Of a stretch of 64,000 nucleotides of DNA, positions 35,739 through 45,697 are shown one piece after another. The position numbers and the translations under genes are program-made. The notes beneath the pieces were generated by a model. The model saw only the letters and a program-made list of their open reading frames with translations, was not told the origin of the DNA and did no database searches. How positions within the stretch are numbered: position 1 is the stretch's first letter; each line of letters opens with the position of its first letter. Source of the stretch: Actinophytocola algeriensis (GTDB taxonomy: Bacteria > Actinomycetota > Actinomycetes > Mycobacteriales > Pseudonocardiaceae); contig NZ_JACHJQ010000005.1 of the NCBI RefSeq assembly GCF_014203735.1, positions 530,125 to 594,124 of the forward strand. The letters are read 5' to 3'.

Positions 35739-38700
35739 ATGTTGTCGTCGCGTTCGCGCGGCGCGCTTTCGCGTGCCGTTTTGCTGATCGTGGTTGTCGC
35801 GTTCGTGTTTGTCGGTTCGCCGGTGGGGCAGCCGTTCTCGAGTGGACAGTGGCCGGGCGCGTCGTCAGTGTGGCAGTGGCTGGGTGGGCTGTTCTCGGGA
35901 CCGCCGGCCGCGTCGGCGGAACCGGGCACCAGATCGGCGGCAGCTCCGGTTGGGGCGGGTAAGCCGGAGGAGCCGCCGCGTCGGGTTCGGGAGGTGCCGG
36001 AGCGGGCGTCGGCGTCGACGCGGGTGTTCGCGATGTCGGACGGGACGTTCGAGGCGGAGGTGTCGCCGGAGCCGCAGCGGTACCGGGACGCGTCGGGTGC
36101 GTGGCGGGCGATCGATCTGTCGGTGCGGGAGTCGGTGCGGGACGGGTACCGGTTTGCCAGTGACCGCAACAACTCTGTGGTGCGGTTTGGTGAGCGGACC
36201 GATCAGCTGGTGCGGTTCGAGCATGGTGGGCGGCAGGTTGCGCTGAGTGCCGCGGTCAAGGGGCGGCCGGTCGCACCGAGGGTGGACGGCGCGACGGTCA
36301 CGTATCCGGGTGTGTTCGACGGTGCGGATGTCGAGTATGTGGTCACGCCGGAGGGTGTGAAGGAGAACATCGTTCTCGCGGGCCGGGTGGATGACCCGAC
36401 GTTCGAGTTCACGGTGCGTACCGCCGGTGTGGTGGCGCGTGAGCAGGCGGATGGGTCGATCGGGTTCTTCTCCACCGACACGCCGGACGGGCCGCCGGTG
36501 TTCGTGTTCCCGCGGCCGTTCATGACCGACAGCGTCCCGGATGCGAAGTCGCCGACCGGCACACGGTTCAGCGACGAGGTCACCCAGTCCGTGGAACAGC
36601 AGGGCGCGAATGCCACGGTGACGGTGCGCGCGGACAAGGCGTGGCTGGACGCGGCGGACCGGCGGTATCCGGTGCGGATCGATCCGACGATCCGGGTGGA
36701 GCCGACGCCGACGACGGGGCAGGACGCGCAGATCTGGTCGGACACCCCGACCCGGGCGGACGGCGCGCTGTACTCGTTGTCGGTGGGCACGGACCCGTGG
36801 GGGCGGGCCCGGTCGCTGTTGCGTTTCGACACGTCGACGGTGCCCGCGGGTACCGCGCTGACGGGCGCGAAGTTGCGGCTGTACTACGACAACGAGCTGC
36901 ACACCGGCGCGAACAACGTGACGATCGAGGCCCGGCGGGTCACTCAGTCCTGGGCTGAGGACACGGTCACCTGGAACTCGATCAACGCTGCGATGGGCGA
37001 GGCCGGTCTGTCCACGGTGGTCAAGCAGGCGAACAAGGCGAACGTGTGGCACGAGTGGGATATCCGCAACATCGCCCAGTCGTGGGTGGCGACGCCGACG
37101 ACGAACTACGGCGTGATGGTGAAGGCGACCGACGAGACGCTGGGCCGTGGCGGGGCGGTGTACCAGGCTGCGGAGTACGCCTACAACGGGGAGACGGTGA
37201 ACCGGCCGAAGCTGGTGCTCACTTACGGCCGTCCGAGTGTGGACTTGCAGCCGCCGGCGACGGTGACGGCGACGGGCGCGAACCTGTCGTGGCCGGCCTA
37301 TGTGGACCCGACCCCGACGGATCCGAACGATGACGTGGTCGAGTTGCAGGTGCACCGCACGGTGTTCCAGACGTTCACGCCGTCGCGGTCCACGCTGATC
37401 GCGCCGCTTCCTGCCACGGCGACCGCGTTCAACGACACGACCGCGGCGCCGACCCCGGCCAATGATCCGGATCCCTTCGGCAACGCCTACTACTACATGG
37501 TCGCGGCCAAAACCCGGGATGGGCAACTGATTCCGGGGCCGACGCAGCTGGTCCGGTTGCCCAAGGCCGGATTGATCACCCACACCTTCACCGGCAGCGC
37601 CGCGGATACCACGATCGCTTCGAACGCCACCACCACGAACCTGGACGTGCTCACCGGGCAGCCGTGGCTGATGGTGGGCAACAACTCCACCACCTACGGC
37701 AACACGCGTGCGCTGGTGCGGTTCGACAACCTGAACGCGGCGCTGCCCGCGGGGGCGCGGATCGTGGACGCGGACATGACGGTGTGGGGTTTCTACTCCG
37801 ACGGCAGCGGCGCCACGTTCGACGCGCACGCGTTGTCGAAGCCGTTCGTGGAAACTCAGGCCACGTGGGCGAGAGCGTCCACCGCCACGGCGTGGACCAC
37901 CGCGGGTGGTGATTTCGGTGCCCGGCTGGACCAGGTCGTCGGTATCCCGGACCAGCCGTTCATGCACATTTGGGAGAACACGCCGGTGGTGCAGGGCTGG
38001 GTGGACAACCCGGCGACCAACCACGGCTACCTGCTCAAGGTCCGGGACGAAGCCGGTGCGGCGAAGCAGCGGGTGCTGATGCTGTCCGGTGAGGCGCCCG
38101 AGGTGCGGTTGCGGCCGAGCCTGACGGTCACCTACACCGCCCCGACCGCGGAACTGACCTACCACGCCCCGGATACGCCGACGGTGCGGATGGTGTCCGA
38201 CGAACAGCGCACCGTGCCGGTGACGGTCACCAACACCACCACGACCACGTGGCGGGCCGCCGACTACGCGCTCTCGCAGAAGTGGGCGCTGCCGGACGGC
38301 ACCGACATCACGGGCACCAACCGGATCGACACCGCACTACCCGGTGACGTCGCGCCCGGCCAGACGGTCACGGTGGCGGCGAACGTGAAGACCACGCTGC
38401 AGGGTGTCGAGAACAACATGCGCGAACAGCAGGTCCTGTCCTGGGACCTGCGGAACAAGAACACCGGCGCCTGGCTGTCCGCCACTGGCGGCCCGCCCGC
38501 ACTGCCGCAGAACGTGTCCGTCGAGGACCCGACCTCCGACGAACTGGGGTTGGAGAAGTTCTACTCCTACTCCGGAACGGCGACCGGCGCCGGCTCGAAT
38601 CTTCTGGTGAACCAGTACGCGGGCAACGTGGTGTTCTCCTACGACGCGTTCACCAACCCCGGCCGCGGCCTCAACACCTTCCTCCGGTTGACCTACAACA

Positions 38701-41700
38701 GCCTCGACACCGCCACCACCACCTCCGGCTACGGCTGGTCCCTCGCGGCGTCCGGGCTCGTCCGATTGGGTGCCTCGCTCGAGTTGCATCCGAAGGGTCA
38801 GGACTATCCGTCCCGGGTGACGCTGCCGGACGGGGACGGCACCACGCACGTGTTCCTGCTGGACAAACACGGCTCGGTCGACCCGGCGGTGTGGACCTAT
38901 GTCAGTCCGAAGGGTGTGCACCTGTATCTGCAGCGTAGGGAGGGGGAGGACACGTCGCGGCGGTGGGTGATGACCTCCCCGGATCGGACGGAGTTCTGGT
39001 TCGACGCCGAGGGCTGGCTCTCTGCGGTTCGGGACCGCAACGGCAACGAGCAGTCGTTCACCTATACCGAGCGGAAGTCGAACAACCAGCCACGCAAGTT
39101 CCTCGCCTACGTCACCGACCCGGCCGGGCGCCAGACGATGGTGCTGGACTACTACACCAAAACGGACACGCAGAATCCGCACATCATCGACCAGGTCAAG
39201 TCCATCCGCGACATCTCCGGCCGCACCCTCACCTTCGCCTACAGCGACAAAGGCCTGCTCACCGACATCGTCGACGGCGCTGGCAGCACGCAGCCCAAGC
39301 CGTTCCACTTCGACTACGACGCCACCCAGGGCAACAAGAACGTCAAACTCGTGCGCGTCACCGACCCGCGCGGCAACCACACCGACCTCGCCTACTACAC
39401 CGCGCCCGTGGACCCGCAAGACAAGTGGAAAGTCCACACGATCACCGATCGGCGGAACAACACCACCACGTTCACCTACTCGGATCCGGACGGGCCGCAG
39501 GGCGCGGAGATGGACGCCACCGTCACCGACGCCGAAAACCACACCACCAGCTACCACATGGACGGCTTCGGCCGACCGGTCACCTCGGTCAACGCCAAGA
39601 ACGAAACGACCACGATGGAGTGGGACGCCGACCACAACGTGGTCTCGCTGACCGAGGACAACGACGCGGTCTCGACCTGGCGCTACGACCCCAAGACCGG
39701 CTACCCCTTAGAGATCCGGGACGCGGAAGCGGTCGCCAACAACACCCCCGCCACCGTCCTCACCTACCAGACCAGGCTGGACGGCTACACCGCCGAGCTG
39801 GCATCGAAGACCAGCCCCGAAGGCCGGCAATGGGCGTTCTCCTACGACCCGAAGGGCAACCTGACACACGTCACCGACCCCAAAGGCGTCGCTACCCCCG
39901 AGGTGGGGGACTACCAGACCGTTTACAGCTATGACCAGTACGGCCAATTGCAAACCGTCACCGACGCCAACAGCAACACCACCACCTACGGCGACTACCA
40001 CCCGGCCGGCTTTCCCCGCAGCACCACCGACCCGCTGACCCACACCTCGACGATGGTGCTCGACCCGCGCGGCAACCCCACCTCCCTGACCGACGCACGC
40101 CAGAAGGCCTCCAGCGCCACCTACGACACGTTCGGTCGTCCACTCGAGACCCGGGTACCCAAGGATCAGGCGGCGGGGGAGTACATCACCACTCTCGCGC
40201 CGGTCTACGACGCCAACGACAACATCGAGCGGGCCACCGCACCCAACGGCGCGGTGACCACCGCGACCTACGACCCCATGGACCAGCCAGTCACGGTCAC
40301 CGCACCGCGTGACACCCCGACCGGACCGGCGCGGGTCAGCACGTTCACCTACGACAAGGTCGGCAACCTCCTCACCCGAACCGAACCGCTCGGCACTCTC
40401 ACCCCGGCCGACCTGAACGACTACGTCACCCGCTACACCTACGACCCCATCTACCAGCTCACCGACACCGTCGACGCGGCCGGGAACACAACCACCTACC
40501 GGTACGACAACGTCGGCAACGTCACCACCATCGTCGACCCGCGCAAGAACACCACCACCGACACCGAGGACTACACCGCCAAGTACGCCTACGACCGCAA
40601 CCACCGGCAACGCACCACCACAGACCCGGACGGCAACGTCACCAAGGTCGACTACGACCGCGACAGCAACGTCGTGTCCCAGACCGACGCGGAGAACAAC
40701 ACCACCACGCTGGTCTACGACGAACGCGCCAGCCTGATCGAGGCTCGTGTCCCGCACAAGACCGCTGTCACCCGCACCACCAAGTTCGTCTACGACGAGG
40801 TCGGCAACCGCATCAAGACCATCACCCCACGCGGTGTCGAAACCACCGACGACCCGGACGACTTCGTTGCCGAGACCATCTACGACCAGCTCAACCGCCC
40901 CAAGGAAAAGCTGACTCCGTTCGACCGGGACCACGCCGAGATCAAGACCCCGGACAAGACGATCTACACCTACGACCCGGTCGGCAACCTCGCCGAGGTG
41001 TCCATGCCTCCCTCGGCAGGGCAGACCGTCCGCAACGTCACGAAGTACTCCTACTTCGACAACGGCTGGCAGCGGACGTCCACGGATCCGTGGGGGATCG
41101 AGACCCGCTACGACTACAACGCGCTCGGCCAGCAAACCCTGCGCACGCTGACCAGCGCCGGCGGTTCAAGCGACCGCACGATGATCTGGGACTACTACCC
41201 CGACGGAAAACTGAAATCCCGTAGCGACAGCGGCACCCCGGTCGGCAAACAAGAAGTCGTGGTCGACAACTCCGACAGTCCTCGCGTCACCTTCATCGGC
41301 CCGGGCGAGGACGTGACGACGCGCGACACCTCCGGCACCGGCTACCACGGCTACGACTACGGCCGCGCCCCGGCAGGCACGTTCACCTGGAACCCCGTCG
41401 TCCCCTCCGACGGCACCTACGAGGTCTTCGTCCGCTACCCGGTCGCCGCCAACGGCGCGCAGTTCGGCACATACACCGTCGACACCGGCAGCAGCCGGAC
41501 ATCCAAGAACGTCAACCAGACCCAGGGCGGCGGCACCTGGGTCAGCCTCGGCCGCCACCAACTCACCGCGGGCACAGCCGCCAAGGTCGAGCTCTCCGAT
41601 GACGTCGCGCCCGGGGATCTGCTCGCCGACGCGGTGAAGCTGGTCCGCGACAACACGGGCGTGCCTGACAACGAGGCCAAGACGTTCATCCACGCCTACG

Positions 41701-43934
41701 ATGCCAACGCCAACCTCACCACACTCACCGACGCCAGCCCTGGCACCCCGGTCGACAACTACCAGTTGGCCTACAACGGGCTCAACCAGCTCACCAAGGT
41801 CGAAGAGAAACTCGCGACGACCATCAAGAACACCACGCTGTTCACCTACAACGAGAACGGCGCCATCCAAACGCGCGACCACGACCGCCAGGACGCGGTG
41901 TTCGACTACAACACCCGCGACCTGCTCGAGAAGGTCACCAACACCGAAACCGGCGGCACCCCGAAGGCCACCGCTTTCACCTACACCCCTCGCGGCCAGA
42001 TCGACGTGGAGACCAAGGCCAACGGCAACACCGTTGATCACGGCTACCACCTCGACGGCGCCATGGCCTCCCAGGTCGAGAAGAAGACCGACGGCACCCT
42101 GGTCGCCCAGCACCTCATCGAATACACCCCCAACGGCAACCGCGCCACCGACCACACCAAGATCCAGAACGCCGACGACCACGCCGCCTACCTCGACCAC
42201 ATCTACAACTACACCTACGACCCGCGCGAACGCCTCTCCGACCTGGCGAAGAAGACCCCCGGTGGCACGGTGGTCGAATCCGAGACCTACCGGCATGACG
42301 CCAACAACAACGTCATCGACCAAACCGTCGACGGCACCCCAACCCAGTTCACCTACGACCGCAACCGCCTCGTCACCACCACCAGCGGCGGCAGTACCGC
42401 GGCCTACAACTACGACCCCTTCGGCCGCCTCGACACGGTGATGTCCGCGGGTCAGATCATCGAGCAGTACGTCTACGACGGTTTCGACCGCACCACCACC
42501 CACCGCAAACGCGACAGCGGCGGTGGCCTGACGTCGACGAACTACACCTACGACCCGCTCGACCGCACTACCGCCAAGACCGACAAAGCAGGCACGCCGG
42601 AGGCGAAGACCACCGACTTTGCCTACCTCGGCCTGACCGACACGGTCGTGGCGGAGGAGATCGCAGGCCAGCTCGACCGCACCTACCAGTACGACGCCTA
42701 CGGCCGCCGCCTCGCCCAGTCCACCAAAGACACCGACGGTACCGGCCCAGAGGTCGCTGAGGACACCTTCTACGGCTACAACCCGCATACCGACGTCGAA
42801 ACCCTCACCACGCAGGCAGGGGACACCAAGACGACGTACGGCTATACCGCCTACGGCAAGGATGACGAGCAGGCGTTCACCGGAATCGACAAACCCGACA
42901 CCCAAAACCCGAGTAAGGAGCCCTTCAACTTCTACCGCTACACCGGCAAACGCTTCGACCCCGCCAGTGGCGGCTACGACATGGGCTTCCGCGACTACCA
43001 ACCAGGCATCAACCGCTTCACCGTCCGCGACACCTACAACGGCGCCCTCGCAGACCTCAACCTCGGCACCAACCCCTGGACCGGCAACCGCTACACCATG
43101 GCCGGCGGCAACCCCATCACCGGCATCGAAATCGACGGCCACTACTGCGACTCCTGCAACTTCTACGACCCGGACTCAGCCGCAGGCAGCAGCGTCGGCT
43201 GCAGCTACTCCACCAACGGCTACTGCGGCCCATCCGGCTCGGGTCACTCCGAAGAGGAGCAGAGGCTGCTCCACCAGTGGCGGACCGGAACGGGCGACGG
43301 CTCCAACCAACCGATCATCCACGGCCACCGCCTGCCCACCGCCGAGGAGATGCAACAAAGCCAGGCCATCGGCATGCCCATACCGATGGCGCCGGGAGAC
43401 ACCTACCAACAGGCAGTGACCAACTGGGCCACCTATACCTGCAACAGCGGCAAGGCCAACCCCGGATTCTGCGAATGGTCCTACACCGTCGGCAACGAGA
43501 AAGCCAACGGATGGGACGCACTCTGGACCATCGCTGAAGCTGCACTCCTGGCTGTACCGGGTGGCAGGGGCGTTGCAAGTGGAGCGTCGACCAGAGTAAC
43601 GCAAGCAGTAGATGATGCGGTCGGCGCAATGAGAGCGGCAGGACCCGCGAAGTCGGCGGTTCCTTCGGTAGCGGATGTGACCGCACTCGTGCCGACAGGG
43701 CAGACGCTCGCGACGTGGGGAAACCAGATCTGGGGTACTGGCGCTCAAGGTGCCAAGGCACTCATCGGTACCCGCAGCGCTGCCGAGCTTGCGCGAATTC
43801 CTGGGCTGAACGTCCAGAGCGCGACGACGCTCAGGAACTTCTACCAGGGCGCAGCGAACGCAGGGAAGGGCGGCGCGACAGCACCGGTTCGAGTTCAACT
43901 GCTCGACGACATCATCAAGACACTGGGCGGGTGA
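35739..43934 (+). CDS. Giant secreted RHS-repeat polymorphic toxin
   Basis: A 2,731-aa protein. A signal or anchor helix is at ~12-30 (SRAVLLIVVVAFVFVGS). Two DNRLRE-type beta domains lie at ~305-497 and ~609-800, then a linker and RHS/YD repeats from ~950 to ~2470 (many Y-D-x-x-G-R and TYDP units). A golvesin/CBM-like module is inserted at ~1840-1975 (APAGTFTWNPVVPSDGTYEV). The RHS core ends at ~2398-2468 (GFRDYQPGINRFTVRDTY, NRYTMAGGNPI). The ~260-residue tip is variable: Cys-rich, then a hydrophobic stretch, then a C-terminal module (WGNQIWGTGAQGAKALIG, ATTLRNFYQGAAN) that may be the toxin. The tip resembles DUF4951-like ends but this is weak. The TGA overlaps the next ATG. Confidence 0.92.
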   Translation: MLSSRSRGALSRAVLLIVVVAFVFVGSPVGQPFSSGQWPGASSVWQWLGGLFSGPPAASAEPGTRSAAAPVGAGKPEEPPRRVREVPERASASTRVFAMSDGTFEAEVSPEPQRYRDASGAWRAIDLSVRESVRDGYRFASDRNNSVVRFGERTDQLVRFEHGGRQVALSAAVKGRPVAPRVDGATVTYPGVFDGADVEYVVTPEGVKENIVLAGRVDDPTFEFTVRTAGVVAREQADGSIGFFSTDTPDGPPVFVFPRPFMTDSVPDAKSPTGTRFSDEVTQSVEQQGANATVTVRADKAWLDAADRRYPVRIDPTIRVEPTPTTGQDAQIWSDTPTRADGALYSLSVGTDPWGRARSLLRFDTSTVPAGTALTGAKLRLYYDNELHTGANNVTIEARRVTQSWAEDTVTWNSINAAMGEAGLSTVVKQANKANVWHEWDIRNIAQSWVATPTTNYGVMVKATDETLGRGGAVYQAAEYAYNGETVNRPKLVLTYGRPSVDLQPPATVTATGANLSWPAYVDPTPTDPNDDVVELQVHRTVFQTFTPSRSTLIAPLPATATAFNDTTAAPTPANDPDPFGNAYYYMVAAKTRDGQLIPGPTQLVRLPKAGLITHTFTGSAADTTIASNATTTNLDVLTGQPWLMVGNNSTTYGNTRALVRFDNLNAALPAGARIVDADMTVWGFYSDGSGATFDAHALSKPFVETQATWARASTATAWTTAGGDFGARLDQVVGIPDQPFMHIWENTPVVQGWVDNPATNHGYLLKVRDEAGAAKQRVLMLSGEAPEVRLRPSLTVTYTAPTAELTYHAPDTPTVRMVSDEQRTVPVTVTNTTTTTWRAADYALSQKWALPDGTDITGTNRIDTALPGDVAPGQTVTVAANVKTTLQGVENNMREQQVLSWDLRNKNTGAWLSATGGPPALPQNVSVEDPTSDELGLEKFYSYSGTATGAGSNLLVNQYAGNVVFSYDAFTNPGRGLNTFLRLTYNSLDTATTTSGYGWSLAASGLVRLGASLELHPKGQDYPSRVTLPDGDGTTHVFLLDKHGSVDPAVWTYVSPKGVHLYLQRREGEDTSRRWVMTSPDRTEFWFDAEGWLSAVRDRNGNEQSFTYTERKSNNQPRKFLAYVTDPAGRQTMVLDYYTKTDTQNPHIIDQVKSIRDISGRTLTFAYSDKGLLTDIVDGAGSTQPKPFHFDYDATQGNKNVKLVRVTDPRGNHTDLAYYTAPVDPQDKWKVHTITDRRNNTTTFTYSDPDGPQGAEMDATVTDAENHTTSYHMDGFGRPVTSVNAKNETTTMEWDADHNVVSLTEDNDAVSTWRYDPKTGYPLEIRDAEAVANNTPATVLTYQTRLDGYTAELASKTSPEGRQWAFSYDPKGNLTHVTDPKGVATPEVGDYQTVYSYDQYGQLQTVTDANSNTTTYGDYHPAGFPRSTTDPLTHTSTMVLDPRGNPTSLTDARQKASSATYDTFGRPLETRVPKDQAAGEYITTLAPVYDANDNIERATAPNGAVTTATYDPMDQPVTVTAPRDTPTGPARVSTFTYDKVGNLLTRTEPLGTLTPADLNDYVTRYTYDPIYQLTDTVDAAGNTTTYRYDNVGNVTTIVDPRKNTTTDTEDYTAKYAYDRNHRQRTTTDPDGNVTKVDYDRDSNVVSQTDAENNTTTLVYDERASLIEARVPHKTAVTRTTKFVYDEVGNRIKTITPRGVETTDDPDDFVAETIYDQLNRPKEKLTPFDRDHAEIKTPDKTIYTYDPVGNLAEVSMPPSAGQTVRNVTKYSYFDNGWQRTSTDPWGIETRYDYNALGQQTLRTLTSAGGSSDRTMIWDYYPDGKLKSRSDSGTPVGKQEVVVDNSDSPRVTFIGPGEDVTTRDTSGTGYHGYDYGRAPAGTFTWNPVVPSDGTYEVFVRYPVAANGAQFGTYTVDTGSSRTSKNVNQTQGGGTWVSLGRHQLTAGTAAKVELSDDVAPGDLLADAVKLVRDNTGVPDNEAKTFIHAYDANANLTTLTDASPGTPVDNYQLAYNGLNQLTKVEEKLATTIKNTTLFTYNENGAIQTRDHDRQDAVFDYNTRDLLEKVTNTETGGTPKATAFTYTPRGQIDVETKANGNTVDHGYHLDGAMASQVEKKTDGTLVAQHLIEYTPNGNRATDHTKIQNADDHAAYLDHIYNYTYDPRERLSDLAKKTPGGTVVESETYRHDANNNVIDQTVDGTPTQFTYDRNRLVTTTSGGSTAAYNYDPFGRLDTVMSAGQIIEQYVYDGFDRTTTHRKRDSGGGLTSTNYTYDPLDRTTAKTDKAGTPEAKTTDFAYLGLTDTVVAEEIAGQLDRTYQYDAYGRRLAQSTKDTDGTGPEVAEDTFYGYNPHTDVETLTTQAGDTKTTYGYTAYGKDDEQAFTGIDKPDTQNPSKEPFNFYRYTGKRFDPASGGYDMGFRDYQPGINRFTVRDTYNGALADLNLGTNPWTGNRYTMAGGNPITGIEIDGHYCDSCNFYDPDSAAGSSVGCSYSTNGYCGPSGSGHSEEEQRLLHQWRTGTGDGSNQPIIHGHRLPTAEEMQQSQAIGMPIPMAPGDTYQQAVTNWATYTCNSGKANPGFCEWSYTVGNEKANGWDALWTIAEAALLAVPGGRGVASGASTRVTQAVDDAVGAMRAAGPAKSAVPSVADVTALVPTGQTLATWGNQIWGTGAQGAKALIGTRSAAELARIPGLNVQSATTLRNFYQGAANAGKGGATAPVRVQLLDDIIKTLGG

Positions 43935-44191
43935 TGATAGTGTCCACCGTGCGTACGACGCTACCTAGCCTGAAGTTGACCTGCCTTGAGGGTGACCAGT
44001 GTTCTGTCTACCTCGAGCCTTGGGGCACGGAGTACATCCTGTTGAAAGGCGATGTCTTCCACGTTCAGACGGAGGCCTTGGCGTCGGGCGACGTCGAGAT
44101 CAGCTATGTGAACGGTGGGATCTCGATCGCGTTCCATGTCGACGTTCCCATCTACATCACCGACGGCACGGGCCGGAGCTTGCCGATCTGA
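43934..44191 (+). CDS. Candidate immunity protein of the RHS toxin
   Basis: An 85-aa beta-rich protein. Its ATG shares a base with the toxin stop (TGATG at 43932), so translation is coupled. Visible strands: LKLTCLEGDQCSVYLEPWG, YILLKGDVFHVQT, VEISYVNGGISIAFHV. No signal peptide, as expected for cytoplasmic protection. I recognise no family. The position directly after a polymorphic toxin and before a strong terminator is the main evidence. Confidence 0.65.
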   Translation: MIVSTVRTTLPSLKLTCLEGDQCSVYLEPWGTEYILLKGDVFHVQTEALASGDVEISYVNGGISIAFHVDVPIYITDGTGRSLPI

Positions 44192-44197
44192 TGTTCG

Positions 44198-44232
44198 TCG
44201 GCGCCGCCCAACGTTCAATCTGGCGGCGCCGA
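44198..44232. terminator. Terminator of the RHS-immunity unit
   Basis: TCGGCGCCGCC (44198-44208) and GGCGGCGCCGA (44222-44232) form a perfect 11-bp stem with a 13-nt loop, seven bases after the small gene. Confidence 0.8.
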
Positions 44233-44967
44233 CCTCGTCGAGGTGGGGCCCGTTCGGCGACCGATGCGATCGTGGGGCGAGCATCGACTAGGGGCGATGA
44301 GGTGGCGTGTCCTGCTTGTGGGACGCCGACGGGTCGGGGTCCACGCGAGGACCGCATGCGCCGGGTCGCTGAGTTCATGAACGACGAGTTCGGCTACATC
44401 TGCTCCAATTGCCCTGTCCCGGTCTGCTTGGCGTGATGGCCGCCGACGTCCCGGTCACACAGCTGCCCTCTGGTTGTGGGTAGCTCAAGGCGTGGACCCC
44501 CGTCCGGCCGACGCGCTGCCGGAGGATGTGGCCGGCGAGGAGTTCGTGCTGGCTAACGCGTCGCTGTGCTGGCTCACCGCCAGCACGGACTCGCGGCATG
44601 GTGGGGTACGCGCTCGAGGCATGGGCCGCGACCCCGGGCGAACTACGGCGTGCCGACGGTGGCGATCCAGTGCGCGCACGATATCGGCGTTCGGCGGACC
44701 CGAGCAGGCGAACACGATCGGCCGCTGGACCGGTGTCGAGAACCGCAGCGGCCACTTCGCCGCGGTCGAGTACTGGCGACCCTGATCGTCGACCTCCGGC
44801 GTCGAGGTGGGTGGGGCAGTGAGACTGTGCAAGCTTCGAAGGCGCGCGGCAATGTGCGTCACGCGCGCGGCGAGGCGCTTGCGTACGTGTTGCCGCCGGA
44901 TCTCGGTCCTCCGGCCGTGCGTGGCCGCCGGGGCGGCGGTGCTTCGTGTGGCTCGAGCGGTTCATAT
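44233..44967. other. Degenerate region homologous to 9.47-9.79 kb
   Basis: A plus-frame at ~44300-44436 reads VACPACGTPTGRGPRED, RMRRVAEFMNDEFGYICSNC and ends at VCLA. The CPAC and CSNC pairs suggest a small zinc-ribbon protein, for which I see no start. From 44345 on it aligns with 9470-9790, and 44881-44967 aligns with 9706-9790. The rest has no readable gene. Confidence 0.5.
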
Positions 44968-45199
44968 GTGATGAAGGAGAAGGAGAAAATCGGGAGAGTT
45001 CACTATGCCGTTAATGGGGGTAAACTGCATTCAACGGGCCTGAGCTACCCTGCTTTGTGTAGGAGGTTCTCGATTTCTGCAGGTCAGGGAATGGCGATAA
45101 CGACGCTGGCGGACAAGTCCACTTGTCGTTAGGTCAAGGGGTCGCCTCTCCGGGTGCGCCTGCGCAGAGCGTCGAGATCCTACATCGTATCGTGTCGTC
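44968..45199 (+). repeat. Three-copy repeat with candidate structured RNA, copy 2
   Basis: It aligns with copy 1 over its whole length (GTGATGAAGGAGAAGGAG through TACATCGTATCG). A single extra G breaks the 23-codon ORF after HYAV. The outer stem is GGCCTG 45037-45042 with CAGGTC 45080-45085 (one G-U). The inner stem is CCTGC 45049-45053 with GTAGG 45059-45063 (one G-U), again with a 5-nt loop. Confidence 0.7.
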
Positions 45200-45305
45200 G
45201 ACCTCTTGATAATTGCTGTCGGGAGGCGTTCTCGAAGAAGGCGTCTGATAGCACGGAGCGCCCCTTTAGTCGCTGGCGACGTGCCGTGTCATGTCGGCGT
45301 TCGAG

Positions 45306-45540
45306 CCGGTGACGTGCTGGTGGTCTCGAACCACAGTGGCCGCCGACTCGACGGTGTGACCCAAGTATCGCGGTGCTGCCGGGAGTCGTCGACGCGGTCA
45401 CGGGAAGGTGCCGGATACTGCGCGACAGCGGCATTCGCTCCGCTGTAGACGTACTGTGCGCTCTCGCACTGGGCGCGATGGGCATGCTCCTCGACGGGTT
45501 CGTCCTGTGTGGACTGGTAGTGAACGGCGCGGACGTATCG
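45306..45540 (+). pseudogene. FMN-dependent alpha-hydroxyacid dehydrogenase fragment
   Basis: GDVLVVSNHSGRRLDGVTQ, then after a shift VLPGVVDAVTGRCRILRDSGI and VDVLCALALGAMGMLLDGFVL. This is the FMN-binding C-terminal region of lactate/glycolate oxidase-type enzymes; SNHGGRQLDG is the family hallmark. N- and C-terminal parts are missing. Confidence 0.85.
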
Positions 45541-45582
45541 TCCCTGGTCACTTGTCGTGGCGACCGATGAGGAAGGGTTGCG

Positions 45583-45670
45583 TTAGTCCGCGACGGTGAT
45601 CACGACGTTGCCGATCTTCTGCCCGGTCTCCACGTACCGGTAGTCGTGATGCCGGACGTCGACCTGCGTG
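45583..45670 (-). pseudogene. Zinc-type (MDR) dehydrogenase C-terminal scrap
   Basis: The minus strand reads YRYVETGQKIGNVVITVAD and a TAA, the usual ending of quinone-oxidoreductase-like medium-chain dehydrogenases. Only ~25 codons remain. Confidence 0.65.
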
Positions 45671-45697
45671 GTGGCCCACGCTGATCGACGCCTCGCC

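Noticed and set aside
39708..43142. Large Val/Gly-rich minus-strand ORFs under the RHS gene
   Set aside because: Low-complexity shadows of the repetitive RHS coding frame.
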